A stretch of 64,000 bases of DNA from Burkholderia sp. H160 (GTDB taxonomy: Bacteria; Pseudomonadota; Gammaproteobacteria; Burkholderiales; Burkholderiaceae), in the NCBI GenBank assembly GCA_000173575.1, contig ABYL01000012.1:29072-93071 (forward strand), given 5' to 3'. This document shows positions 46,120 to 55,295 of the stretch, one piece after another. The notes under the pieces are model-generated. The model searched no databases. It worked only from the letters and a program-made list of their open reading frames with translations, and was not told where the DNA came from. The first letter of the stretch is position 1; the number at the start of each line of letters is the position of its first letter. Both the position numbers and the translations under genes were made by a program.

Positions 46120-46554
46120 ATGAGCGTTGCCGAAACCGCTTTGCCGCCGTTCCATCTGGCGTTTCCTGTTCACAGCCTCGCCGCTGCGCGCGAGTTTTAC
46201 GGAGAATTGCTCGGCTGTCCGGAAGGGCGCAGTTCGGACGCGTGGGTCGATTTCAATTTCTACGGCCATCAGATCGTCGCGCATCTGGCGCCGGACGAAG
46301 TCGGTCACCGTCATACCAGCGCGGTCGACGGCGACGCGGTGCCGGTGCGCCACTTCGGCGCGGTGCTGTCGATGGAACAGTGGCAGGCCGCCGCGGACAA
46401 ATTGCAGAAAGCCGGCATCGAGTTCATCATCGAGCCGCATGTGCGCTTCAAGGGCGAGGTCGGCGAGCAGGCGACGATGTTCTTCCTCGATCCGTCGGGC
46501 AATGCGCTCGAGTTCAAGGCGTTCGCCGATATGTCGTCGCTGTTCGCCAAATAA
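46120..46554 (+). CDS. VOC-superfamily protein (glyoxalase/dioxygenase-like)
   Basis: 144 aa with the paired beta-alpha-beta-beta-beta fold: [21 protein letters not shown] at the N-terminus and [16 protein letters not shown] at the C-terminus. The first-strand His and final Glu can act as metal ligands. Substrate unknown; it could be a glyoxalase or a resistance/dioxygenase relative. It diverges from the LysR gene and ends in a strong bidirectional terminator. Confidence 0.85.
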   Translation: MSVAETALPPFHLAFPVHSLAAAREFYGELLGCPEGRSSDAWVDFNFYGHQIVAHLAPDEVGHRHTSAVDGDAVPVRHFGAVLSMEQWQAAADKLQKAGIEFIIEPHVRFKGEVGEQATMFFLDPSGNALEFKAFADMSSLFAK

Positions 46555-46596
46555 GCGTCGCGGGCGTTGACAGCAACGGGCGGATAGTTGCAAATG

Positions 46597-46633
46597 AAAA
46601 GGCCGGTCGACCCTCATGGTCGACCGGCCTTTT
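46597..46633. terminator. Rho-independent bidirectional terminator
   Basis: Sixteen-base arms AAAAGGCCGGTCGACC and GGTCGACCGGCCTTTT around a CTCAT loop, 43 nt after the VOC stop. The GC-rich stem with A/T runs on both sides is a textbook intrinsic terminator. Confidence 0.9.
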
Positions 46634-46930
46634 CACATTGAAGCGAATCAATCTGAAAGCATAATTCACAATATTTCGAACGAAAGCCGTGCAGCGCATC
46701 GGCAAGCATTTCATTAACTGCGCTTAAATTTATTAAACAAACGTTTGCTTAGCGCGTAATTCGACGTAAATTCGCCGAGAGTCCTTCGCCTTCAAAAATA
46801 GAGCATTTGCTTTCAATAAGCTTCCTGACAATTTAGCCATTTTCGCGCCATGCAGGTGTTGGTGGTACCGATCTAGCATAAGCGCAGATTCAATCCCTCC
46901 CTCCACCCGCATTTTCTCTGGCCCGTTTCA
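46634..46930. other. AT-rich intergenic region upstream of RND operon
   Basis: About 300 nt without a gene. It includes a 10-bp palindrome CAAACGTTTG (46738-46747) in AT-rich surroundings, a possible operator or promoter element for the efflux operon. No clear -35/-10 pair was identified. Confidence 0.4.
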
Positions 46931-49900
46931 ATGTGGATCGTCAACGTAGCGCTTAAGCGGCCATACACGTTCATCGTGATGGCGATTCTGATCGTGCTGG
47001 CGACGCCCTTCGTGCTGTTCACGACGCCTGTGGACGTGCTGCCGGAAATCAACATTCCGGTCGTCAGCATCATCTGGAACTATTCGGGGCTGTCGGCCGA
47101 GGACATGGCCAACCGCATCACGTCGGTCAACGAGCGCAGTCTGACCACGACGGTCAACGACATCGAGCACATCGAATCACAATCGCTGCCCGGCATCGCG
47201 ATCCTGAAGCTGTTTCTGCAGCCGAACGCGAACATCCAGACGGCGATTGCGCAGACGGTCGCGGTCGAGCAGGCGCAGTTAAGGCAGATGCCGCCGGGCG
47301 CGACGCCGCCGCTCGTGATCAGCTATTCGGCGTCGAGTATTCCGGTGATCCAGCTTGGCCTGTCGAGCCCGAAGCTCTCCGAGCAGGCGCTAAACGACAC
47401 CGCGCTGAACTTCCTGCGCCCGCAGCTGGTGACGATTCCGGGCGCGGCCGTGCCGTATCCGTACGGCGGCAAGTCGCGGCTGATCTCGGTCGACCTCGAT
47501 ACGCGCGCGCTGCTCGCGAAAGGCCTGACGCCCTCGGACGTGGTTAGCGCGTTCAACGCGCAGAACCTGATCCTGCCGACCGGCACCGCGAAGATCGGTC
47601 CGAAGGAATACACGATCAACATGAACGGCTCGCCGCCGACGGTGGAAGGGCTCAATGACATTCCGGTGCGCACCGTCAACGGCGCGACGACCTATCTGCG
47701 TGAAGTCGCGCACGTGCGCGACGGCTTCTCGCCGCAGACCAATATCGTGCGGCAGAACGGCCATCGCGGCGTGCTGATATCGGTGCTGAAGAACGGTAAC
47801 GCCTCGACGCTGTCGATCGTCGATACGCTCAAAGGCCTGCTGCCCACGGCGCGCTCGGCGTTGCCGCCCGACCTGCAGATCACCGCGCTGTTCGACCAGT
47901 CGGTGTTCGTCAAGGCCGCCGTCGCGGGCGTGGTGCGTGAGGCGGTGGTGGCCGCCGCGCTGACCGCCGCGATGATCCTGCTGTTCCTCGGCAACTGGCG
48001 CAGCACCTGCATCATCGCGATCTCGATTCCGCTGTCCATTCTTTCGTCGCTGATCGCGCTGCACGCGCTCGGGCAGACCATCAACATCATGACGTTGGGC
48101 GGGCTCGCGCTCGCGGTCGGCATATTGGTGGACGACGCGACGGTGACGATCGAGAACATCGAGCGGCACTTGCACATGGGCACGAATCTGCACGATGCGA
48201 TTCTCGACGGCGCCGGCGAAATCGCGGTTCCGGCGCTCGTGTCGACGCTGTGTATCTGTATCGTGTTCGTGCCGATGTTCTTCCTGACCGGCGTCGCGCG
48301 CTATCTGTTCGTGCCGCTCGCGGAAGCGGTGGTGTTCGCGATGCTCGCGTCGTACATCCTGTCGCGCACGCTCGTGCCTACGCTTGCGATGCTGCTGATG
48401 GGCCACGCGCACAAGCCGAAGGCGGGCACGAGGCCGAATCTGTTGATGCGTCTGTATCACCGTTTCGACGCCGGCTTCGAGCGCATGCGCGCGGCGTACA
48501 TCATGATCCTGAGCAACCTGCTCGTGCGTCGCAAGATGTTCGGCAGCCTGTTCCTCGGCTTCTGCGTGCTGTCGATGGGCCTGCTCTTTACGCTCGGCGA
48601 AGACTTTTTCCCCAGAGTCGATGCGGGCAATGTCCGTCTGCACATGCGCGCGCCGACCGGCACGCGCATCGAGGAAACCGCGCGCCTCGCCGATGAGGTC
48701 GAAAAGGTGATCCGCGAAGTCGTGCCACCGAAGGACCTCGGCACGATTCTCGACAATCTCGGCCTGCCGTATAGCGGTATCAACCTGTCGTACAGCAATG
48801 CGGGCACGATCGGCACGCTCGACGGCGAGATCCAGATCGCGCTGAACGAAGGGCACAGGCCGTCGCTAGAGTATATGGACAAGCTGCGCGCGATCCTGCC
48901 GCAGCGTTTCCCGGGCGTCGAGTTCTTCTTTCAGCCGGCTGACATCGTCACGCAGATCCTGAACTTCGGCTTGCCCGCCGCGGTCGATGTGCAGATTACC
49001 GGCGCAAATCAGGAAGGCAATCTGGAGGTCGCGCGCAAGCTGCTCAAGCAGGTCCGGCTGATTCCCGGCACCGTCGACACCCACATCCAGCAAAAGCTCG
49101 ACGAACCCGCGATCAATCTGCAGATGGACCGCACGCGCCTGCAGCAGCTGAACCTGAGCGCAAGCAACGTCGCGCAGAACGTGCTGATCTCGCTGTCGGG
49201 CAGCTCGCAGACCTCGCCGGGCTTCTGGTTCAACACCAGGAACGGAGTCGAGTACAACGTCCAGGTGCAGACGCCTCAGTACCAGGTGTCGTCGATCGAT
49301 GAATTGCTGCGCACGCCGGTGTCGGGTGCGGCCAACGGGCCGACGCAACTGCTCGGCAACCTCGTGCGGGTGTCGCCGCACGCGCAGTTCGCGCAAGTCA
49401 CGCATTACAACATCCGCCCGGTGATCGATCTTTATGTGAGCGTTGAAAAGCGCGATCTCGGCGGCGTGGCGAATCAGGTCGACAAGATCGTCAACGAGGT
49501 GCGCGCGTCGCTGCCGCGCGGCAGTCAGATCACCGTGCGCGGCCAGGTACAGACGATGCGTAGTTCGTTCTTCGGGCTCGGCGTCGGTGTCGCGATGGCG
49601 ATCGTGCTCGTGTATCTGCTGATCGTCGTGAACTTCCAGTCGTGGGTCGATCCGCTGATCATCGTCAGCGCGTTGCCGGCGGCGCTCGCGGGCATCATGT
49701 GGATGCTGTTCCTGACCGGCACCCATCTGAGCGTGCCGGCGCTGACGGGCGCGATCATGACGATGGGCGTCGCGACCGCGAACAGCATTCTGATGGTCGC
49801 GTTTGCGCGCCAGCGGCTCGCGGCCGGCGCGCCGCCGCTCACGGCTGCGCTCGAAGCGGGCGCGAGCCGGATCCGTCCAGTGCTGATGACCGCGTTCGCA

Positions 49901-50170
49901 ATGATCATCGGCATGATTCCGATGGCGCTCGGTCTCGGTGAAGGCGCCGAGCAGAACGCGCCGCTCGGCCGCGCGGTGATCGGCGGGTTGCTGTTCGCGA
50001 CCGTATCGACGCTGTTCTTCGTGCCGCTCGTGTTCGCGGGAATTCATTCGTGGCTCGCGCGCCGTCAAAAGAACGGCGGTGGCGATGACGGCGGTGGCGA
50101 CGGCGGTGGAAATGGCGGCCTTGGCGGCAGCCCCGCGCCGGAACCCAGCAGTGCGGCGACGCCCGCGTAA
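46931..50170 (+). CDS. RND efflux transporter (AcrB/HAE-1-like)
   Basis: 1079 aa inner-membrane proton-driven pump with twelve helices and two large periplasmic loops. The proton-relay acidic pair is visible in helix 4 (GGLALAVGILVDDATVTIENI). The N-terminus MWIVNVALKRPYTFIVMAIL differs from the AcrB/MexB MxxFFIxRP type, placing it in a divergent HAE-1 branch. The C-terminus has an odd Gly/Asp-rich tail (GGGDDGGGDGGG) followed by Pro/Ala. It is first in an RND-MFP-OMF operon. Substrates are unknown; drugs, solvents or phenolics are typical. Confidence 0.92.
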   Translation: MWIVNVALKRPYTFIVMAILIVLATPFVLFTTPVDVLPEINIPVVSIIWNYSGLSAEDMANRITSVNERSLTTTVNDIEHIESQSLPGIAILKLFLQPNANIQTAIAQTVAVEQAQLRQMPPGATPPLVISYSASSIPVIQLGLSSPKLSEQALNDTALNFLRPQLVTIPGAAVPYPYGGKSRLISVDLDTRALLAKGLTPSDVVSAFNAQNLILPTGTAKIGPKEYTINMNGSPPTVEGLNDIPVRTVNGATTYLREVAHVRDGFSPQTNIVRQNGHRGVLISVLKNGNASTLSIVDTLKGLLPTARSALPPDLQITALFDQSVFVKAAVAGVVREAVVAAALTAAMILLFLGNWRSTCIIAISIPLSILSSLIALHALGQTINIMTLGGLALAVGILVDDATVTIENIERHLHMGTNLHDAILDGAGEIAVPALVSTLCICIVFVPMFFLTGVARYLFVPLAEAVVFAMLASYILSRTLVPTLAMLLMGHAHKPKAGTRPNLLMRLYHRFDAGFERMRAAYIMILSNLLVRRKMFGSLFLGFCVLSMGLLFTLGEDFFPRVDAGNVRLHMRAPTGTRIEETARLADEVEKVIREVVPPKDLGTILDNLGLPYSGINLSYSNAGTIGTLDGEIQIALNEGHRPSLEYMDKLRAILPQRFPGVEFFFQPADIVTQILNFGLPAAVDVQITGANQEGNLEVARKLLKQVRLIPGTVDTHIQQKLDEPAINLQMDRTRLQQLNLSASNVAQNVLISLSGSSQTSPGFWFNTRNGVEYNVQVQTPQYQVSSIDELLRTPVSGAANGPTQLLGNLVRVSPHAQFAQVTHYNIRPVIDLYVSVEKRDLGGVANQVDKIVNEVRASLPRGSQITVRGQVQTMRSSFFGLGVGVAMAIVLVYLLIVVNFQSWVDPLIIVSALPAALAGIMWMLFLTGTHLSVPALTGAIMTMGVATANSILMVAFARQRLAAGAPPLTAALEAGASRIRPVLMTAFAMIIGMIPMALGLGEGAEQNAPLGRAVIGGLLFATVSTLFFVPLVFAGIHSWLARRQKNGGGDDGGGDGGGNGGLGGSPAPEPSSAATPA

Positions 50171-50193
50171 AAGTTAAACGATGGTTGACTGAG

Positions 50194-51420
50194 ATGACCG
50201 AAAAAACTCATGCATCGCTAGCGATCCCCACGCGGGAAACCGAACAGGGAGAGCGCCTGCTGCCGCCGCGCCAGCGCGAATGGAAGCGCGCGAAGATCGC
50301 GGTCGTGATCGTGCTCGCGCTGCTCGTGATAGGCGCGCTGCGCACCGTGATTGCGAACGTGCTGCTAAACCGCGAAGTCGCGGCGGCCGCGCAGCAGAAC
50401 GCCACGCAGTACGTGAACGTCGTCACGCCGACGCAGAGCGACGGCGGCGGCAGCACGCTGCTGCCGGGTACGTTGCGCGGCTATGTCGAGTCGCCGATCT
50501 ATGCGCGCGCGACCGGCTATCTGCTGCACTGGTACGCCGATATCGGCACCCGCGTGAAGCAGGGCCAACTGCTCGCCGAACTCGATACGCCGGAAATCGA
50601 CCAGGAACTCGCTCAGGCTTTGGCGCAGCGTCAGCAGATCAATTCGAGCCTCTCGCTCGCGAAGAGCTCGCTGGAGCGCTGGCAGCAATTGCGCCAGCGC
50701 GATGCGGTGTCGCAACAGGAACTCGACGAACGGCAAAGCACCTACACGCAGGACGTCGCGAATCTCGCGGCCGCTGATGCAAACGTCAAGCGTCTGCAGC
50801 AGCTCGAATCGTTCAAGCGGATCGTCGCTCCGTTTACCGGCGTGGTTACGCAGCGCAACGTCGACGTCGGCGATTTGATCGACGCGGGCAGCGGCACGAG
50901 CCGGGCTCTTTTCGCGCTCGCGCAGTCGGACCCGTTGCGCGTCTACGTGCAGTTGCCGCAGGCGTACGCGCAGAACGTCGCGCTCGGGCAGAAGGTCGTC
51001 GTCACGCAGGCCGAGTTGCCGGGCCAGCAGTTCAACGGCACGATCACGCACATCTCCGGCGCGATCGACGTGCCTACCCGTTCGTTGCAGATCGAAGTGA
51101 CGCTGCCGAATCCCGACGACAGGCTGCGCCCGGGCGCCTATGTGCAGGTCGCCGTGCCGGCCGCGGCGCATGCGCGCCTCACGGTGCCAGGCAACGCGCT
51201 GCTGTTTCGCGCGGAGGGTCCGCGCCTCGCGGTCGTCGATGCGAAGGGCAATGTGAGCCTGCACAAGATCGTGATCGCGCAGGATCTCGGCCAGCAGCTC
51301 GAGATCGAAAACGGTATCTCGCCGACCGATCGCATCATCATCAACCCGAGCGATTCGATCGCCGACGGCGATCACGTGCAGGTGCAGCCGCAGCAGAAGA
51401 GCGGCAAGGGGGCGTCGTGA
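50194..51420 (+). CDS. RND efflux membrane-fusion protein
   Basis: 408 aa periplasmic adaptor with one N-terminal membrane anchor (KIAVVIVLALLVIGALRTVIA). The lipoyl/hairpin region includes RATGYLLHWYADIGTRVKQGQLLAELDTPEI, and the barrel region EVTLPNPDDRLRPGAYVQV. It bridges the RND pump and the outer-membrane channel. ATG 50194 is chosen; the stop overlaps the OMF start (TGATG). Confidence 0.92.
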   Translation: MTEKTHASLAIPTRETEQGERLLPPRQREWKRAKIAVVIVLALLVIGALRTVIANVLLNREVAAAAQQNATQYVNVVTPTQSDGGGSTLLPGTLRGYVESPIYARATGYLLHWYADIGTRVKQGQLLAELDTPEIDQELAQALAQRQQINSSLSLAKSSLERWQQLRQRDAVSQQELDERQSTYTQDVANLAAADANVKRLQQLESFKRIVAPFTGVVTQRNVDVGDLIDAGSGTSRALFALAQSDPLRVYVQLPQAYAQNVALGQKVVVTQAELPGQQFNGTITHISGAIDVPTRSLQIEVTLPNPDDRLRPGAYVQVAVPAAAHARLTVPGNALLFRAEGPRLAVVDAKGNVSLHKIVIAQDLGQQLEIENGISPTDRIIINPSDSIADGDHVQVQPQQKSGKGAS

Positions 51421-52994
51421 TGTCCGCGGCTTCACGCCGGGCGCACACGCGTGGCACCGTCTTCACCGCGTTGACCGCTTGCGCGGGCGCGGCGCTGCTC
51501 GCCGCGTGCACGGTCGGTCCGGACTATCAGCGGCCGCAGGCCGAGGTGCCGCCCGAATGGCACACCGATTCGTTCTGGCGCGTCGCCGCGCCATCGCATG
51601 CGCCTATCGCGCCGGACTGGTGGACGGGCTTCGCCGACCCGACGCTGGCGACGCTCGAAACTCAGGCGCTCGCGCAGAACCAGACGCTCGCCGCGGCGAG
51701 CGCGCACTACGAGCAGGCGAAGGCGACGCTCGCGAACGCCAGCGCGCAGCGCGTGCCGGAAGTCGATTTCAACGCACAGGCTTCGCGCTTCCGCATTTCG
51801 CACGACCGGCCGCTGACGAACTACGCAACGCCGACCGTATCGACGGTGCAGAACAGTATCCAGCTCGGACCGACGATCAACTACGACACCGATCTGTTCG
51901 GCCGTATTCGTCGGCAGGTCGAGGGCGCGCAGGCATCGGCCGAGCAGTCGGCGGACGATCTCGCCAACGCGCGGCTCGTGCTGACGACCGATCTCGCCAC
52001 CGACTACTTCTCGTTGCGTGAGCTCGACAACGAGATCGACGTGCTGAACCAGTCGGTGAAGCTGCAGCAGAAAGCGCTCGATTACGTGAACACCGAGCAC
52101 GAGCTCGGTTCGGTATCGGGCCTCGATGTGCTGCAGCAGAAATCGCAGCTCGATTCGACGCGCGTGCAGGCGCAACAGCTGCTCAATCAGCGCGCGCAGT
52201 TCGAGCATGCGATCGCCGCGCTGGTCGGCGTGCCGGCCCCGCAGTTCGCGATCGAGCCGAAGGTGCTCGACATCAGGCCGCCCACCGTGCCGCTCGGCGT
52301 GCCGAGCGATGTGTTGCAGCGGCGGCCCGACGTCGCGTCGGCGGAACGCGCGATGGCGGCCGCCAACGCGCAGATCGGCGTGGCCAAGGCGGCGTTCTTC
52401 CCGAGCCTCACGCTGACGCCGGGCATCGGCTGGGAGAGCACCGAGTTCGCTAACCTGCTGAGCGCCCCGACGCTGATGTGGACGCTCGGCGCGACGGTCG
52501 GTCAGGTGATCTTCGACGGCGGGCGGCGCGCGGCCAACGTGAAGTTCGCGAGCGAGGGCTACAAGGCGACCGAGGCGAACTATCGGCAAACGGTGCTGAC
52601 CGCGTTCCAGCAGGTGCAGGACGGCGTCACCGGACTGTCGGTGCTCGACGGCGCGGCGAAGCAGTCGCGCGAGGCGGTCGAGGACGCGCAGCGGCTGCTG
52701 TCGCTCGCGAACGATCGCTATTCGGGCGGCCTCGTCGCGTATCTGAATGTGATCGACGCGCAGGAGTCGCTGCTGACGAGCGAGCGCACGGATGTGCAGA
52801 TTCATGGCCAGCAGTTGACGCTGTCGGTGGCGCTCGTGAAGGCGCTTGGTGGCGGTTGGGATGGTGGCGCGCGAGGCGGTGCGATGGCCGCGAACGAGCC
52901 AAACGCTACCGCGAACGTCGCCAGTGCCGCGGCGATGCCGCAGCAGGCGCAAACGGGCGGCGCGCAGAAGGAGACGGTCGCTCCTGCACGCTGA
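51420..52994 (+). CDS. NodT-family outer-membrane efflux lipoprotein
   Basis: 524 aa TolC-like channel. A lipoprotein signal is evident (AGAALLAAC-TVGPDYQRP). Two OEP repeats follow, with VPSDVLQRRPDVASAERAM in the second. The C-terminus is an Ala/Gln-rich low-complexity tail. The start overlaps the adaptor stop by one base. It completes the tripartite pump. Confidence 0.92.
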   Translation: MSAASRRAHTRGTVFTALTACAGAALLAACTVGPDYQRPQAEVPPEWHTDSFWRVAAPSHAPIAPDWWTGFADPTLATLETQALAQNQTLAAASAHYEQAKATLANASAQRVPEVDFNAQASRFRISHDRPLTNYATPTVSTVQNSIQLGPTINYDTDLFGRIRRQVEGAQASAEQSADDLANARLVLTTDLATDYFSLRELDNEIDVLNQSVKLQQKALDYVNTEHELGSVSGLDVLQQKSQLDSTRVQAQQLLNQRAQFEHAIAALVGVPAPQFAIEPKVLDIRPPTVPLGVPSDVLQRRPDVASAERAMAAANAQIGVAKAAFFPSLTLTPGIGWESTEFANLLSAPTLMWTLGATVGQVIFDGGRRAANVKFASEGYKATEANYRQTVLTAFQQVQDGVTGLSVLDGAAKQSREAVEDAQRLLSLANDRYSGGLVAYLNVIDAQESLLTSERTDVQIHGQQLTLSVALVKALGGGWDGGARGGAMAANEPNATANVASAAAMPQQAQTGGAQKETVAPAR

Positions 52995-53057
52995 ATCGCC
53001 CCGTCCGAGTTTCCATGCGGAAGCAGTGGGATCGGCACGAAGAATCAGGGGCATTCG

Positions 53058-53125
53058 TATAATGCAGAGTTGACCGCCACAAGTGGCATGGGACCGGAGT
53101 AAGTGCTAAAGCACCAACTCCGGTC
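53058..53125 (+). promoter_or_regulatory. promoter and structured leader of the efflux-linked two-component system
   Basis: A perfect TATAAT lies at 53058-53063, without a good -35. The predicted leader holds two hairpins: GCCA-CAAG-TGGC (53076-53087) and a long stem GACCGGAGT/ACTCCGGTC (53092-53100 with 53117-53125) enclosing an inner GTGC-TAAA-GCAC stem. The second ends 14 nt before the regulator ATG, close to the Shine-Dalgarno AGGGG. It could modulate translation or be a dispersed repeat element. Confidence 0.5.
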
Positions 53126-53139
53126 GACAGGGGACGCGG

Positions 53140-53826
53140 ATGAAATTGCTGATTGTTGAAGACGAGCACAAGGTCGTGGACTACCTGCGCTCCGGTTTGA
53201 CAGAGCAGGGCTGGGTCGTCGACGTCGCGCTCGACGGCGAGGAAGGAATGTACCTGGCCACCGAATTCGATTACGACGTAATCGTCCTCGACGTGATGCT
53301 GCCCAAGCGCGACGGCTTCAGCGTGCTCAAGGCGCTGCGCATGCGCAAGTCGACGCCGGTCATCATGCTGACCGCGCGCGATCACGTGAACGACCGCGTG
53401 CGCGGCCTGCGCGAAGGCGCCGACGATTACCTGACCAAGCCGTTCTCGTTCCTCGAACTCGTCGAGCGTCTGCATGCGCTTGCGCGCCGCACGCGTTCGC
53501 AGGAGTCCACGTTGATTTCCGTCGGCGATCTGTTCGTCGATCTGATCGGCCGCCGCGCGACGCGCGACGGCGTGCGCCTCGACCTGACCGCGAAAGAGTT
53601 TCAGCTACTGAGCGTGCTCGCGCGCCGGCAGGGCGACATTCTGTCGAAGACCGCGATTACCGAGCTCGTGTGGGATGTCAATTTCGACAGCCACACGAAC
53701 GTCGTCGAAACCGCGATCAAACGGCTGCGCGCGAAGCTCGACGGTCCGTTCCCGTCGAAGCTGCTGCACACGGTGCGCGGCATGGGCTACGTGCTCGAAG
53801 TGCGCGGAGAGGCTGAGTCATCATGA
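53140..53826 (+). CDS. OmpR-family response regulator (CusR/IrlR-like)
   Basis: 228 aa. The receiver has phospho-acceptor Asp51 (VIVLDVMLPKRDG) and Lys in LTKPFSFLEL; the winged HTH ends TVRGMGYVLEVR. It most resembles heavy-metal-type regulators. AGGGG precedes the ATG. The kinase start overlaps its stop (ATGA). Located 145 nt after the RND-MFP-OMF operon on the same strand, it may control that pump. Confidence 0.9.
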   Translation: MKLLIVEDEHKVVDYLRSGLTEQGWVVDVALDGEEGMYLATEFDYDVIVLDVMLPKRDGFSVLKALRMRKSTPVIMLTARDHVNDRVRGLREGADDYLTKPFSFLELVERLHALARRTRSQESTLISVGDLFVDLIGRRATRDGVRLDLTAKEFQLLSVLARRQGDILSKTAITELVWDVNFDSHTNVVETAIKRLRAKLDGPFPSKLLHTVRGMGYVLEVRGEAESS

Positions 53827-55295
53827 ACCGCTCAATTGCCCGGCGGCTTGCGTCGATGTTCGCGCTGGTTGCGCTGTTCGTGTTTACGCTCGTCGGCTCC
53901 GGGCTCTTTCTGGTGCTGCGCACACAACTCGAACATCATCTGCGCGAGTCGCTCGACGATCGCACGCAGATCGCGCGCATCATCGTCTATCACGCGGTGA
54001 CGCCCGAAAAATGGCGCATGGCCCGCGAAAAACTCACCGACATGACGCCGCACGACAGCAGCACCGTGTACTCGGTGACGAGCGCGGACCCGACCTTCCA
54101 TTTCGGCACGCCGGTGCAGGGCACGGTCACGAAGAGCTGGTCCGGCGGTTACGCGCGCATCAGGCCAGAGGGCGGCGGCCCCGACATGCTGACCTCGACG
54201 GTGACCTTGCCCGCCAACGCCGCGCGGCCCCCCGTGCAGTTGCAGGTCGCGTCGAGCTACTCGCCGAACCTGCGCACGATGCGCGTGTTCGGCTCGGCGC
54301 TGGCGGCGCTGTCCGCGCTCGGCAGTCTCGCGGTGCTGCTGCTCAGCTACTCGGTTTCGCGCATCGGCCTCGCACCGCTCACGCGGCTGACCCGCGACGC
54401 ATCGGCGGTCAGTCCGAACAATCGCTCGCAGCGCCTGAACACCGCGTCATTGCCGCACGAACTGAACGATCTGGCCAACTCGTTCAACGGCGCGCTCGAA
54501 CGGCTCGACGGCGCCTATGGCCGACTCGAATCATTCAACGCGGACGTCGCGCATGAACTGCGCACGCCGGTCACGATCCTGATCGGCCAGACCGAGGTCG
54601 CGCTCACGCGCAACCGCTCGGTCGACGATCTGCGCCACACGCTGCAATCGAATCTCGAAGAATTCGAGCGGATGCGCGCGATCATCAACGACATGCTGTT
54701 CCTCGCGCGCGCCGATCAGGGCGAACGCGCGACGGGGCTCATCGAGGTGTCGCTCGCAGCCGAAGTCGCGCATACGCTGGAGTTTCTGGAGATTCCACTC
54801 GAAGAGGCGCGCGTGCATGCGCGCTTGCAGGGCGATGCGCTCGCGCGCGTGAACCGGTCGCTGTTTGGCCGCGCGTGCGCGAACCTGCTGATCAACGCGA
54901 TCCAGCATTGCGAGCCGGGCGCGTCGATCAGCGTGACGATCGCGCGCGGCAAAGGTCCGCTGCGTGACCAGGTGCGCGTCGCCGTGGCGAATCCGGGCGA
55001 GCCGATCGCGCCGGGCGTCCTCGAGCATCTGTTCGACCGTTTCTATCGCGCGGAAGTCTCGCGCACCAATAGCCGCGAAAACCACGGGCTCGGACTCGCG
55101 ATAGTCAAGGCGATCGCCGAGATGCATCGCGGCACCGTGTCCGCGCACAGCGCGAACGGCGTCAACACGTTCGCGTTTTCGGTGGCGGCGTCGGCGACGT
55201 CCACCTCGGGCGACGTGCCGGCCACGCGCGCGACTGCGACTGGCGCCGCCGCCGATACCGCTTATTCGTCGCTCGCGAAAGGCAAGTCGGCCTGA
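53823..55295 (+). CDS. heavy-metal-type sensor histidine kinase (CusS/IrlS-like)
   Basis: 490 aa. Two membrane helices (near residues 10-32 and 160-185) flank a periplasmic sensor domain. HAMP follows, then HisKA with His244 in NADVAHELRTPVTIL, and HATPase with NRSLFGRACANLLINAIQH and GLGLAIVKAIAEMHRG. A Thr/Ala-rich C-terminal tail follows. The 3' end overlaps the convergent dinB gene by 34 nt. The signal sensed is unknown; the CusS family responds to metals but the adjoining pump is HAE-type. Confidence 0.9.
   Translation: MNRSIARRLASMFALVALFVFTLVGSGLFLVLRTQLEHHLRESLDDRTQIARIIVYHAVTPEKWRMAREKLTDMTPHDSSTVYSVTSADPTFHFGTPVQGTVTKSWSGGYARIRPEGGGPDMLTSTVTLPANAARPPVQLQVASSYSPNLRTMRVFGSALAALSALGSLAVLLLSYSVSRIGLAPLTRLTRDASAVSPNNRSQRLNTASLPHELNDLANSFNGALERLDGAYGRLESFNADVAHELRTPVTILIGQTEVALTRNRSVDDLRHTLQSNLEEFERMRAIINDMLFLARADQGERATGLIEVSLAAEVAHTLEFLEIPLEEARVHARLQGDALARVNRSLFGRACANLLINAIQHCEPGASISVTIARGKGPLRDQVRVAVANPGEPIAPGVLEHLFDRFYRAEVSRTNSRENHGLGLAIVKAIAEMHRGTVSAHSANGVNTFAFSVAASATSTSGDVPATRATATGAAADTAYSSLAKGKSA

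Noticed and set aside
53076-53125. Mini-ykkC (guanidine-II) riboswitch
   Set aside because: Two tandem hairpins upstream of efflux-linked genes invite the idea, but the loops are CAAG and TAAA, not the required ACGR.
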